A stretch of 64,000 nt of DNA from Megascapheus bottae (Eukaryota > Chordata > Mammalia > Rodentia > Geomyidae). The translations under genes were made by a program, and so were the position numbers. The first letter of the stretch is position 1; each line of letters starts with the position of its first letter. The stretch lies in NCBI GenBank assembly GCA_024803745.1, contig JANJXV010000013.1:12632501-12696500 (forward strand), in the 5' to 3' direction. A model generated the notes under the pieces. That model saw only the letters and a list, made by a program, of their open reading frames with translations, was not told where the DNA came from and did no database searches. This document shows, one piece after another, positions 45,296 through 56,999 of the stretch.

Positions 45296-45673
45296 TCCCT
45301 CAAGCGTGTAATCCTAGATACTTGGGAGGCAGAGCTTGGGGGAATTGAGCTTTGAGGCCAACTGGCCTAAACATTTTCAAGACTCCATTCCACATGCTGA
45401 CGAGGTGTGGGGCATGTTATCACAGCTATGGAGGAGCACAGTGCTTGACACAGTGATGCACACCTGTCATTCCAGCAACACAGAGGAGCAATAAGTAAGA
45501 AGATTCCAGCCCAGGCCAGCCCTGGGAATAACGAGAGAGCCTACCTCAAAAATATGCAGAGCAGCTGAGGAGCTGTAATCCTAGATACTTAGAAGGCTGA
45601 GATCTTAGGATCAAGGTTTAAAGCCACCCTGTGCAGGAAAGTCCGTGAGACTCTTATCTCGAATTAAACAGAA

Positions 45674-45738
<65 letters not shown>

Positions 45739-45940
45739 AGAGAGGGAGAGAGAGACACAGAGAGAGACAGAGAGACAGAGGAAGAGAGAGACAGAGGAGG
45801 AAGAAGAAGAAGGAGGAGGAGGAGGAGGGGGAGGGGAGAAAGGCAGGCAGGCTGTGGTTCAAGTGGTAGAGCACTAGCCTTGAACAAAAAAAGCTCAAGG
45901 ACAGCACCCAGACCCTGAGTTCAAGCCCCAGGACAGGTGT
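45296..45940 (+). mobile_element. B1-like SINEs and a composite SINE with GA repeat
   Basis: Two B1-like copies (about 45296-45420 and 45440-45550) precede a composite copy (45555-45940) in which a GA tract (45670-45850) lies between the B1 half and the ID half (GGCTGTGGTTCAAGTGG). Confidence 0.65.
45670..45850 (+). repeat. (GA)n microsatellite and GGA-rich tract
   Basis: About 65 bp of pure GA followed by mixed GAGG/GAA purine repeats, inside a SINE. Confidence 0.95.
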
Positions 45941-46021
45941 GGGGAGGGGCTAGAGATGTGACTTAAGGCAAAGTAACTGCCTATCAAGCTACAAGGCCTT
46001 GAATTCGGTACCTAATGCTGA

Positions 46022-46108
46022 GGAAGGAAGGGAGGGAGGGAGGGAGGGAGGAAAGAAAGAAGGAAGGCAAGGCAGGAGGGAGGGAAGGAGGGCGGGAGGA
46101 AGGGAGGA
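46022..46108 (+). repeat. (GGGA)n/(GGAA)n microsatellite
   Basis: Purine-only tetranucleotide repeats with interruptions. Confidence 0.92.
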
Positions 46109-46241
46109 ATTTTTTTTTAAATGATACTAAGAAACCTGGACATGATCTGACTAGATTAAATCTGTCCATGGTTAAACTGTTATAAAGAAGGAGATCCTGG
46201 CAGTAGGACAGTCATATATTAGTGAACATGAAAAAAAGCTA

Positions 46242-46400
46242 ATTTTTTTTCTTTTTTTAAATTTTATTTTATTGCTGGGGTGATGCACAGAGGGATTGCA
46301 GTTACATTCATCAGGTAATGGGTACATTACTTCTTGAACATTGTTACCACTTCCCATTTTTCTCCCACTTTCCCTCACAAAGGTAGTGTTTTGTTTTGTT
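46242..46400 (-). mobile_element. L1 3' end fragment
   Basis: A T-rich start, then GATGCACAGAGGGATTGCAG, TTACATTCATCAGGTAATGG and a pyrimidine-rich tract, as in the related minus-strand copies. A TTTTG-repeat follows at about 46388-46408. Confidence 0.65.
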
Positions 46401-46479
46401 TTGTTTTAACCATGCTGCACTCCTCACTGTACACTGCCCTATTCATGGTGAACTGTCTTATCTTGTTGAGTTACATGTG

Positions 46480-47980
46480 AATTTGAGACAGCGCTAGGGG
46501 CCCTCTTAGTTCCAAAGTACTCCATAGACTCAGCGTACGGCTCAGTTACAACCACATTGTGAGTTAGCTTCTTTCCCTGCACTCCTACTTCCTTACCCAC
46601 ATATCTTCCAAGAGCGTTGCTCTGAAACTTCTGCATGTAACCCTCTCTGTCTTAGTCTGTTTCCAAGGGAATCAAATTCTCAATAATTGTGTCCTAACAC
46701 TGATCTTGTTCCAAAGTTGGTGTCAGTAATGACAGAGGAATGAAATGAAAGTCTATGGATGAAAGCAGTTTTCACTTCTGGCAAAAGTAAAAACCCAGGG
46801 CCACCATAGACAGTGCATGTCTTTCAGTCACTGAATAAAAGAAACTAGCCACTAGAGGGCGCACCACAACAGTGCTATTAGCTGCTCCTAATTCAGCATA
46901 GAGAATTTTGTCCTGGGTTTGGCAGACACCCAGCATCATTGTCCATACTAGGGAAACTGTCATTTCCTGTTTTTTTTTTCCACATATTCTAGGGACACCA
47001 ATGTCATAGTCTGAGAGTTTGCTCAATCTAGAAAACCTTGGAAACTCTCCTTACTGATGATGGTCCAAGCCTCTAAGTCATTACATTCACTAAATTTAGT
47101 CCTACAAACCTAAGCTTCCAAAGCCTGCTTTTTTTGTTTGGTTTGCCTACTGACTGCTGTCTTTATATGCAAGAGGATTCTGGAGATTTAAAATGTGGAT
47201 TTCCAAGCAGTTGTTGTGACAGTGTTCATCCAGGAACGGAGAGAATTAACCCTATCATCTGTGGAGCCCTGCCTCTGCCGTCCCCCACTCTCCAGTTTTC
47301 AGTGAAGATGCAGGCTTAGATGTGAAGGAAGATAGTCCTGAATGCCTTCACTAAAGTTGACACATTTTAGAACACAGTGCGATTAGGTGAATTTATTTAA
47401 TTAAGTCTTTTTGCAAACTTAGTTGAAAAAGTACGTAAAAGGAAGTATTTCTGTGCCCTATTTGGAAGGATCTTTAGTCTTTGTATGTTGTAGGGAGCAC
47501 TCTTTGCCTCGTGGAAAACACTTGAAAATCTCTTTTCAAGAAATACATTTCTGGAGGGACAGATTGTCTAGGCGAGGGAAGACAGGTGGAAATAAAGGGA
47601 GCAGAGTTGGATTCTACTGAGCAGAGAGGGGGGCAGTGGGGGACCTCCTGGCCCTCTCCCAGTGCCCTCCTAGTATTTCTGGCAGTGGTAACTGCATGGG
47701 CATCTGAGAAATGGACATCAAATCGACTTCTTGGTTCACAGATTTATCATGAAAAGAGTTGGCAGATACCCGGAGCCACTGGCTAGATACTCCTGACAGG
47801 TCCACATCTGCCTGAACAATGACCATCAGCACAACAGCGATGGACTGAAGATCCCTGTCCAGGTTTTCTAGATTGAGTAAACCCTGGGTTTTTTGCATCT
47901 CCACAAAAACTCTAAAATAGTATAGTAAACCAGCCTGGCAGATAAAGATAAGGTACATTTAATTTAATTTAAACTAGAAA
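46480..47980. other. intergenic, no gene seen
   Basis: Repeat-poor unique sequence. Short open frames lack splice or codon support. Confidence 0.5.
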
Positions 47981-47984
47981 AACA

Positions 47985-48110
47985 CAAAATTTGCCAGGTG
48001 CTCATGGCTCATGGCTCCAGTGGTAGAGAGCCTTGAGGGAAAAAGCTCAGGGACCAGTACTTAGGGCCCCAGTACTTAGTTCAAGCCCTAGGACCAGTAC
48101 ACACAAAAAG
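47985..48110 (+). mobile_element. shortened B1/ID SINE
   Basis: The start GCCAGGTGCTCATGGCTCA jumps to GGCTCCAGTGGTAGAGAG and CTCAGGGACCAGTACTTAG. Confidence 0.65.
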
Positions 48111-48244
48111 AGTTTTTCTTAAAAATTGACTTCTAAAAACTAAAGAAACGTAATGCTTTTGAATTGGTTACTGAACAGATCAAGTAGTTTACTGTATTTA
48201 GAGTTCTAGTATCATGATACAAGTCTAGTCTGGCCAGGCCAATA

Positions 48245-48420
48245 AAATGGTAATAATCTATTACGGGATTATCATGTGTTAGGCAAAGTATTTGCCTTGT
48301 TTAACCCCTTAAAACATACCCTTGAGGGTATGTCAGAAGCATTAAGTGGGCTTCCCGAAGCCACATGGTTAGTAAATGGCAGAACAAAGTTTGTTGGACT
48401 CCAAGTCCAATTTCTAGAAC
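48245..48420 (-). mobile_element. MIR element
   Basis: TATCATGTGTTAGGCAAAG, GAAGCCACATGGTTAGTAAA and TGGCAGAACAAAG follow the reverse MIR consensus. Confidence 0.65.
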
Positions 48421-48589
48421 CATTAATTCCCTGCCATTTCAGCCATTACCCAGTAATTAAATTAGCCAAACCTGCACTCAGGCAGTGAAATGGATTAATA
48501 CAATTATTGTTTAACCGTGGGACAGATCTAGTAAAGATTTAAGGAATGAAAGAATCATAGAACATTTGCCCTGGGAAGAACCAAGCCTC

Positions 48590-48740
48590 TAGAGATGGAT
48601 GGACTAGGCTGAAATCCTGGCTCTGCTATTTGCTCCCTATGTGATCCGGAGTAATTTCATCAACCCAGTTCTGTTTCCTCATTTGCATATAATAACTAAT
48701 ATGATACATTCTCCTTATACTGACCTTATGGTTAGAAATA
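48590..48740 (+). mobile_element. MIR element
   Basis: AATCCTGGCTCTGCTATTTG and TTCTGTTTCCTCATTTGCAT follow the forward MIR consensus. Confidence 0.7.
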
Positions 48741-48837
48741 ATGGTACACAGAATGAGCTACCTACCTTTCAAGGCCAAAAATATGAAAATTTCAGCACAA
48801 AATGAATATGTGGAACCCTTTGTTCAAAATCACCAAG

Positions 48838-48960
48838 GGGCTGGATGTGGTGGTATGTGCCAGTAATCTCAGCCCTTGAGAAATTAAGCCAGGCAAACAC
48901 CAAATTTGAAGCCAATGTGGGCTATACTGCAAGACACTTAGTTTTGGGGGTAGGAGAGAA
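48838..48960 (+). mobile_element. B1-like SINE
   Basis: GGGGCTGGATGTGGTGGTAT and AGGCAAACACCAAATTTGAAG (in windows) with a GA-rich end. Confidence 0.5.
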
Positions 48961-49199
48961 AAACTGGGAGAAAGGAAGGGAAGGGGTAACATTGTCATTA
49001 TTTATGACTCATGTAAATGTAATCTCTCTGTACACTACCTTTACAAGAACAATAAAAATTTAAAATTTTAGAAATTAAGAATTTCATGATGATGGCAGCT
49101 GACTATTAAACTAAGGGAAGAACTCTTCTAAGCATTAAGACCTGATATAATATTCCATGTCTGGCACAATGTAAGAGCGATAAATTATAGTCTTCCCCC

Positions 49200-49345
49200 A
49201 TCCTTCTTTCTAGATCATTGATTCTAACCCTCTCCCTTTGCAGAATGAGGAAGCTGAAGTACAAAGAAGAGGTTAAAAATGCAAATTAATGGTGTAACTA
49301 GACAGCAGCCTAGGCCCATTTGTTCCCAGAATTTCCCAGAGTGTT
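49200..49345 (-). mobile_element. MIR fragment
   Basis: CAGAATGAGGAAGCTGAAGT and GGTGTAACTAGACAGCAGCC resemble reverse MIR. Confidence 0.5.
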
Positions 49346-49349
49346 TTGT

Positions 49350-50290
49350 ATGATGGTTACAAATACTCCATGAATAAAAGTTTCTATCAACAAGCAAGTG
49401 TGTAAAAGATTGGGTAAGACTAAGTAGACACCATTCACAGATCTCTGCAGGGACTTTCCCTCCAGCCCTGTCTCTAAGACAGGGATATAATATGGAACAT
49501 TGCCCCCACATGTATTTGATACAGCATTTTTTTCAGGACCACATTAAACATCTCTTAAAACTCTTTCAGAAATGTTTCTCTTTCCATTGCGTGAGGACAG
49601 TGGAAATTTCCATGGGGTTTGATCTCTGGGGTGCATTGCTCTTATTCTAAATTAGAAGCAAACATATTCCTTCCATTAGATCTTTCTGTCGACATTCATG
49701 TCCTGGCTGACTTGGGAGCCTTGAGGCATAAAAATAATGAAAACCAGATTCCGAGAAAAGCAAACTTGTTTAGAGTTACCCAGTTGCATCTACAAGGCAT
49801 ATCCAACAGACTGCTCTTCCTGGAATAGGAAGATACAGACAGAACATATACCATGACCACTAAATTCTTTCCAATTTGGATAACTTTCTCACAGTCACAA
49901 TATTACAAATGTAATAGCTCAAGTTCCATATGAACTCACAGAAAAAGCCAGATAATCAGGTTCTCGGTTCAGTTCTTTCATTTATTAGTCATTTGACCTA
50001 CATTGATTAATTGATCTATCTGTTTCCTTATATCAGATACTCCCGTTGCATCAGATGAAAGAGACCCTGCTCTCTTTTTTGAACTATCATGTGTTTAGAT
50101 TTCATATATCTAGCTGTCTTTCCCCTACTTAGGCCCTTGAAATGCTCTAAGGATCATAATTTAGAAACCAGCAGACTGGATGATCCCTATGGTTCATTTC
50201 AGATCCAAGGATCTGTGATTGAAAAAAGTTTGGGTGAGAAGGGACAGGTATGGGAAACTGGGAAAAAGCAAAGGAAAAGGTGACATTGTC
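49350..50290. other. intergenic, no gene seen
   Basis: Unique AT-rich sequence with no recognised repeat or gene. Confidence 0.5.
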
Positions 50291-50310
50291 CATAAGGAAT
50301 TGTACTCTTT

Positions 50311-50498
50311 TTTTTTTTTTGCCAGTCCTGGGCTTGAGCTCAGGGCCTGAGCAATGTCCTTGGACTTTCTCAAGGCTAGAGCTCTACCACTTGAGCCTCA
50401 GCACCACTCCCGGCTTTTTTCTATGTATGTGGAATCGAACCCGGGTCTTCATGCATGCTAGGCAAGCACTTTAACCACTAGGCCAAACTCCCGGCCCC
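50311..50498 (-). mobile_element. ID-like dimeric SINE with 16-bp target duplication
   Basis: Antisense copy lacking a few bases near 50432 but otherwise complete. AGGAATTGTACTCTTT flanks both sides (50295-50310 and 50499-50514). Confidence 0.92.
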
Positions 50499-50586
50499 AG
50501 GAATTGTACTCTTTACGTGACTCATAGAATTGTAAACTCTCCATACAACTCCTTAACAATAACAATACAATTATATTTTAAATGTT

Positions 50587-50696
50587 CTTTTTTTCAGCTT
50601 CTGAAACACAGTCTCACCATATAGCCCAGACTGGTCTCGGATTTACCATCCTCCTAGCTCTGTCTCTGGAGCATATACCCCCACATCTGGCTTACC
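50587..50696 (-). mobile_element. B1-like SINE
   Basis: CACAGTCTCACCATATAGCC and CAGACTGGTCTCGGATTTAC. Confidence 0.65.
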
Positions 50697-50699
50697 CTT

Positions 50700-52115
50700 C
50701 AAACCTATATGTAGTTTTATAATCTCCATCTCTCCCTGTCAGCAGAAGACCCATGAGAAGTGCACCTCTTCATTTCTGGGACACTCAGAAAGTGGTTCCC
50801 CCATGCCACACTCATGAGATGCCAGGCAAACACATACCATTCCGGAGTCATCCGTGCACGATCTCCTTTGAATGAAATGGCTGAGAAGACAAGACTTGGC
50901 TCCCACCCCACCATGCTCTACGTGGTCAGGTGGACTTCTAACAGCTATTACTTGGTTTCACAGACTCTTCAGGAAAGCAGCTATTCTATACTTCGCTAAT
51001 TCCTCCCTGACCTGCATTTCTCTTCCACAAATTACAAAACAGGAGTCACTAACAGGATTACACTGGTGCCACAGAGAAGCCAGGGAACATGTTGTCATGA
51101 CAAACATGTTGAATTTGGACTTGCTTACCTTCCATTTTGAAGACGGTTTCTGGTCCCATCACTGCTCAGTCCCTCGCTTTCCTTAGCGTGAGTTTGCTCC
51201 CAGGGGGAAGCTTAATGCTCCTGTGAATCTTTGGTGAACTGGGCTTCCCAGGTCACAGTTCCTGCTTGGCTCATCCAGGAGGCAGACACCTAAATGAGGA
51301 AGAGGCACAAAAACAAATGTATTGGATGAAACATCAATAAGATAGCCAGAGTAGGAGAATTTCTGGGGATGATACAGGTCTAACACCAGTTTACTTTGTA
51401 TTGTTATATCATTTTAATATTATCCCTAAGTAGTTGTGTGAAGAGGTCTCAATTCGATGTGTCACTCTATGAGAACAGTGCATCTAGATCAGTCTCCCTT
51501 CCCATCCTTGTTTCCTGTCTCTCGTAATCCCACGCACCCCCTCAAGTTACCTGCACACACTAAATATGATCGCATTTGCTCATGTTCCTCTCTGCATTTG
51601 TTTGCCGCCCCCCCCCGCCCTGCTTGACTTCCCCTGCCCCTTCTGACAACATGTCAGAGTTGCTCAAAGGAGTTAAACCATTACAGTCTTCCCCCAGTAT
51701 GCCATACTTTAGTCAATACATTTAGAACACTAGTTTAAAAAACAGGAGGAGGGTGAGGATTGGGTTGAAGGAGATTCAGACTTTGATGGAGCTCTGAGCA
51801 AGTCTAAGGAACACTGCTGGGGCCCAGAGAGATTTCCCTTTGGAGAAATCTCTCCCTTTGGAGACCTATGTCAGGCATGAACAACCTGGTTTCAGTGAGT
51901 TTGCCAGGCCAAATCGGGCAGAAAGAAAGCCAGAGTGAGTCCAGTGGTGCTGGGGTGCAGTTGGGATAAACACTGCATAGATCCTGGAAGGGGTGGCAAG
52001 CAGAGGGCAACAGCAGGCTCTGGGGGTCTGAGTAGCACCTTCCTCACATCACCCCACTGTATGTGCATGCACTATGTGAATTCCAAAAATGGACACAATC
52101 TACAGTTAAACTGAG
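50700..52115. other. intergenic, no gene seen
   Basis: Unique sequence with moderate GC and a short C-run near 51608. No gene recognised. Confidence 0.5.
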
Positions 52116-52119
52116 GACT

Positions 52120-52562
52120 AGCCAAGTGCCAGTGGCTCGCATCTAAATCCTAGCTACCCAGGAGGCTGAGATCAGAGGATCAAGGTTCAAAGCCAGCCCA
52201 GACAAGAAAGCCTGTGGTATTCTTTTTTTTTTTTGCCAGTCCTGGGCTTGAGCTCAGGGCCTGAGCACTGTCCTTGGACTTTCTCAAGGCTAGAGCTCTA
52301 CCACTTGAGCCTCAGCACCACTTCTGGCTTTTTTTCTATGTATGTGGTACCGAGGAATCGAACCTGGGTCTTCGTGCATGCGAGGCAAGCACTCTACCAC
52401 TAGGCCAAACTCCCTGCCCATCCTGTGGTATTCTTATCTCCAAATTAACTGTGAAAATTCTGGAAGTGAAGCTGTGGCTCAAGAGGTAGAGCACTAGCCT
52501 GAGCAAAAGAAGCTCAGGGACAACACTCAGGCCCTGAGTTCAAGTCCCAGCACTGGCACAAA
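52120..52562 (+). mobile_element. B1/ID composite SINE split by an ID-like SINE
   Basis: The left half (52120-52224, AGTGCCAGTGGCTCGCATC) and the right half (52436-52562, GAAGCTGTGGCTCAAGAGG) flank the insertion at 52225-52421. Confidence 0.88.
52225..52421 (-). mobile_element. ID-like dimeric SINE nested in a B1/ID SINE
   Basis: Antisense full-length copy flanked by CCTGTGGTATTCTT (52211-52224 and 52422-52435). The host SINE (52120-52562) resumes exactly after the duplication. Confidence 0.92.
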
Positions 52563-52824
52563 CAAAACAAATATACAGAGGCCAATTGTACCTATTTATT
52601 ACAAATACTCATTGGATGCATTGGCACTAGGCATTATCCAAAAAAGAAATGTATTTTTTACCTGACTTATATAACTGTAACCTCTTTGTACATCACCTAT
52701 ATGATAACAATAAAAAGTAAAAACCTAAATAAGCCCCCTTTTTAGTGAACTCCAGACTCAGATACTTTTGTTCAACAATTTTTAAAATGAATTCATTGTT
52801 TTTCAAAAAGTAAAAAAAAAAAAA

Positions 52825-53000
52825 GGTGGGCTTGCTTGCCTAGTGTGCATGAAGCCATGGGTTCAATTCCTTGATAACACATACACAGAAAAAGCCAGAA
52901 GTAGTGTTGTGGCTCAAGTGGCAGAGCGCTGGCCTTGAAGAAGCTCAAGGACAATGCTAAGGACCTGAGTTCAAGGCACAGGACTGGCAAAAACAAACAA
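52825..53000 (+). mobile_element. ID-like dimeric SINE, 5' end eroded
   Basis: It has GCTTGCCTAGTGTGCATGAAG, read as GCTTGCCTAGTG and TGCATGAAG, then AGCCAGAAGTAGTGTTGTGG and a CAAA-type tail. The first about 20 bases of the left monomer are missing. Confidence 0.8.
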
Positions 53001-53004
53001 ACAA

Positions 53005-54185
53005 GGTATTGCACTAGGCACTAAAGCATCCATTCCTTTCCAATGGAGGCTGAAAAGGGCTTGTCTGGGAAAGTTTTGGACAACCTAGTGAGTTTTTATG
53101 ACCATTACCCTCAACAATAGGCATATCTTAACCTTCACTGTATTTTTACATGGGGTCAAGTTTAGTAAGAAAGTCAAGAGTCCTTTGGGAGCTCAAGGTT
53201 AAGCCCCCAACCCTTGGATTGCTCAGAGCAGACTTTATAAGACTTCTGCCTAGCCACTATAGGATGCTCCAAGCAGGGAGGTTACTTAGTAGAATTGACC
53301 CTGGAGGTTACCAGAAAGACCTTGAAAATGATCAGGCAGCCAACTGACTGGTGCAAGGCATGCTCCACCCCTAGGATGCTGGCAGCCAAGAGTCAGGATT
53401 TGCCGAGAGGCAAGTCCAACACCTGTTGTTGGACTTGGATGAGATTCAAAATGTAAGAGGAAATATGGAAGGAAGAGGAAGGAAATGGAAAGGCTTTGTC
53501 GCTCTATGAGTTAAGACAGCAGGCTTTTCAGAACCATGTCCAAATTCATCCCAATCGAATTAGCTAGCCAAAAAGAAAGACAAAGGAAGAAAAGGAAAAT
53601 GTCTGTGGTAGGAAGGATACTGGATAGAATATCAAAACTCTGCCTCTTATTTCGTGACTGACCTTTGTCACTCAATGCCTTGCTGGGCCTGTGCTTCTTG
53701 GCTATAATCTGCAGAGCTCAGCCATTTGAACTGTGTAGGAGTCTATTAGCGTCCTTAAAACAATACTGGGAGAGTCTATAGAGAGACATGTAAAACGGAG
53801 TATGATGAAAAGAATGTCCAGGAAACCCAGGAATAATACCATATCATAAAATAATACAACATTCCCTAACAACTTGCAGCCTCTTCTAAAAAGCATTGCA
53901 ATAGGTGGTACAGTCTATGAATGGAGGACCAGTGACATCTTTAAAGGAGGACTAATTTCATGATCAAAACACCCACAGCACCGAAGTATGACTCTGTTCT
54001 ATCTTTATACAGGGTAGATGATCAGAGAAGAAAAATAATTCCATCTGTCAGCTGGTTCTAAAAGATCTGAAACTCACAGGCATTTTATCAACACATTTAT
54101 CTCAAAAATGACTAAAGGCAATGAAATTGCCATCTTCCTCTACTGAATCCTTTCCCAGTTTTCCCTAGTAAAAACTAACCATCGC
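53005..54185. other. intergenic, no gene seen
   Basis: Unique sequence with no recognised repeat or gene. Confidence 0.5.
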
Positions 54186-54189
54186 TACT

Positions 54190-54440
54190 CCCCTTTATTT
54201 ATTTTTTGTTAGTATACATTAGCTATACAAGGAAGAATTTCATTGTAATGTTTCCATGCATGCATAGAATGTGTTTCAATTTCCCCTTCTGTCACTCTTT
54301 CATTCCTCTCACTCTTTCCTAACACAATGTCAAGAGCTTTCATCCCTCTACTTTCATACTTACGACCATCTATTTTTCCTCTTTCTTCACTCCTCTTTAG
54401 ATCTGCATTTGCAATTTATTTTTACTTGGATTAGAATGCT
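54190..54440 (-). mobile_element. probable rodent L1 3' region fragment
   Basis: The + strand has TTTCATTGTAATGTTTCCATG, split here as TTTCATTGTAATG and TTTCCATGCATGC, followed by long pyrimidine-rich sequence. This resembles the reverse of L1 3' sequence common in rodents. It is diverged. Confidence 0.45.
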
Positions 54441-54524
54441 ATGGGCAGATCAGAATACCACAATTTCTCCCCACTTCCCATAATAGTTTAGGATTCTAAA
54501 AACCATAGGGGAGCATGCTACCTT

Positions 54525-54538
54525 TTAAAAAATATATA

Positions 54539-54570
<32 letters not shown>

Positions 54571-54850
54571 GTTGTTGCACAGAGAAGTCACCATTTCTTA
54601 AGTCAGGCAATGAGTACATTTTTTGGACAATGTCACCTCTTCCTTCACGTCTTCCTCCCAGTTTCCCCCTCCCATCCTGCCCACAAGGTGCATAACTAGT
54701 TCCACACAGTGTATACTGAATACCATGACTGCATTTGTTCATCCTTCCTCCCTTCTTTTCTGTGCCCCTCCCTTTTCATTCCTAAATGGACAAAAAAATA
54801 CCCCAAACCCAAAGAAAAAAACCAACACTACCAACAAAAATATGTTCTCT
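54525..54850 (-). mobile_element. L1 3' end with (TAA)n tail
   Basis: An ATT repeat (54541-54570; AAT on the element strand) is the tail. It is followed by GTTGCACAGAGAAGTCACCA, TTTCTTAAGTCAGGCAATGA, GACAATGTCACC and CCACAAGGTGCATAACTAG, the order seen in the 7684-8795 copy. The ORF2 part is absent. Confidence 0.7.
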
Positions 54851-54884
54851 TTATTTCTCCTACTGAGCTAAGAAAATTCCACAG

Positions 54885-55310
54885 ATAGGGCTGGAGGTGG
54901 GGCTCAAGTGGTAAAGTCTGTGGAGCAGCAACTGTGAAGCCTCTAATTCCAAGCCCTAGAATGAATAATAAATACATACTTACCATTGCTTTTTTAAAAA
55001 AAATGATGGTGGGATATATGCTCTATAGACATATTATATAACTCGATATGTATCTATGACATACAAACAGCTTAATTTAAATTTTGTCCTTAAATTTATG
55101 TACCAGTGATTGCATATAGAGATCTCATTCTCGAATACTTATTGTTAAACTTGACATTTGAAATATGATGTAACAAAACAGTGTTAATAAAATCTTTTAA
55201 TAAAAAAATGCAAGAGAATGTCCACAGATAAAAGCAAGAGGCATCATTTAGTGGTAAAATGTTTACCTAGGATGCAAGAGGTGCTGATTCAACCCCCAGC
55301 ATTGAAACAA
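54885..55310 (+). mobile_element. two diverged ID-like monomers
   Basis: GGGCTGGAGGTGGGGCTCAA (54885-54960) and CATTTAGTGGTAAAATGTTT (about 55235-55310), each with A-rich tails. Unique AT-rich sequence lies between. Confidence 0.55.
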
Positions 55311-55941
55311 AACAAAATCAAAACACCTCCTAAAAAAAGCAACACAAAACCAAGAAGAGTGTAGTCAAGGAAGTGACATAATTGGCAGCCAATCAAAAAG
55401 AGGCTACAAAACGCCAGACTTCAGACACTTTCACCCCTGATACTTGCACTAGGCTTTTCCTCAGAGGACTGGGTTTTCACTTAGGGTTTCTTTCATTATC
55501 GCCGAGGGCTATAGTCCCCACCCATAAACTCTTAACCTAGTTTGGGGGAGACAGAAGGTCTCAAGAGATTGAATGACCTGCAGGAAGAGAGTGTTCTCAG
55601 CTCCAAGGGACATCAGACCAAAGAGAAGGGAGCTGGATCTGTGACGTCAGTGAGGATACCAGAGCGGCCACAGGAGGGCCGCACAGCCTCAATAAATAAT
55701 GGCATGTTTGGCAGCTGACCCAGAAAGGAGGCCTGCAGGTACTCCACATGATAACACAGTCTAAAACATCAACACCTAGAAAGTGTACAACACAGCACTG
55801 CTCTTCAGATTTGTAATGTTGTAGGACAATGTTTTGGCATTTGGAAGTCAATGGTTTTCAGGAAAGAGCAGACACTTTTCTATCTGATTCACAGAAAGGG
55901 ACTATGTGGTATTGTATTGGCTGCTTTGCAAACCCAGAGTC

Positions 55942-56107
55942 AATGCTGCTGAGTGGCAGTAATTAGGCTTTCAGTCCTGAGTACCTGACTACTTTCTCCA
56001 TGCTGTAGCATTCAGGTCTCCTTTCAGATGGTTCAGTCCCTATAGCTTGTAGAAGGGGAGAATGGTCTCTGAGAGGGAAAATTATCCAAGATCACAGGAG
56101 AAAAAGA
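55942..56107 (+). repeat. local direct duplication, copy 1
   Basis: From AATGCTGCTGAGTGGCAGTA this segment is repeated at 57682-57853 in the same orientation with roughly 90% identity by eye. Shared landmarks are CAGGTCTCCTTTCAGATGG and CCAAGATCACAGGAGAAAA. Confidence 0.85.
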
Positions 56108-56359
56108 GAAAGAATCCTTTCCTAACTTGCCAGAAGAGTTTAGTATTCTTCTATCTGCTTCTACCACTGTGCATCCCAGACTTCATTTTAATTGCTTATT
56201 TATTTATATACCTATGCTAGATGATTAGTTCTGGGAAGACAAAGGCTAAGTCTGTTCAACACTGTACTGTGGGCTCTAAATGATGCTTAGCCTTCGCACA
56301 GACTCAATAGTATTTATTAGTAAATTAGCAACATATTCTAAGAAACTCCAGTGCTGTGT

Positions 56360-56480
56360 CTAAGTAGTATGGCATTGTGGAAAGAGTGGCTTTAAGACCT
56401 TGCTTTATTTTTCACATGGCTTTGGGAAAGTCACTTTCCCCCAGTATTTCTTGAGGCAAAATAGGTGAAACTCTAATGAG
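56360..56480 (+). mobile_element. diverged MIR element
   Basis: GGCATTGTGGAAAGAGTGGC and GGGAAAGTCACTTTCCCCCA, then AAATAGGTGAAACTCTAA, resemble forward MIR. Confidence 0.5.
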
Positions 56481-56582
56481 AAAGTAAGAACTTCCAGGGA
56501 AGCTAGACGATATATAGTCACTTCTAAGTCCCACTCCCCCACACACACAAAAAGGGGGAAAAATGAAAGGTTTCTGGATTAC

Positions 56583-56584
<2 letters not shown>

Positions 56585-56629
<45 letters not shown>
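56585..56629 (+). repeat. (GT)n microsatellite
   Basis: About 22 uninterrupted units. Confidence 0.95.
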
Positions 56630-56632
<3 letters not shown>

Positions 56633-56639
56633 TGGGATT

Positions 56640-56965
56640 TGAATTCAGGACCTTGAGCTTGCTAGGCAAACTCTAATTACTTCAGCCATACCTCCTGGCC
56701 TTTTTTGCTTTAGTTTATTTTTCAGATAGGGTCTTAATCTTTTGCCAGGGCCCACCTCAGAGAACAATCCTCTTATTTCTGCCTCCTGAGTATCTGGAAC
56801 TACAGGTGTATACACCCATCTACACTACATCTAGTTTGTTTTGTTTTGTTTTTTTGAGATAGCCTTTTTAACTTCATTTGCTCAGCTGGCTTTGAACTAT
56901 AATTCTCCCATCCCCACCTCACTAGTAGCTGGGATTACAGAGATGATCCATCACACAGGCCCTAG
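56640..56965 (-). mobile_element. ID-like monomer and two B1-like SINEs
   Basis: ID-like (56640-56700, CTTGAGCTTGCTAGGCAAAC) is followed by two antisense B1-like copies (56700-56830 and 56845-56962, the second with AGTAGCTGGGATTACAGAG). Confidence 0.6.
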
Positions 56966-56999
56966 ATTCTTGGTCTCCTCTTTTTCCTATTCTTCTAGG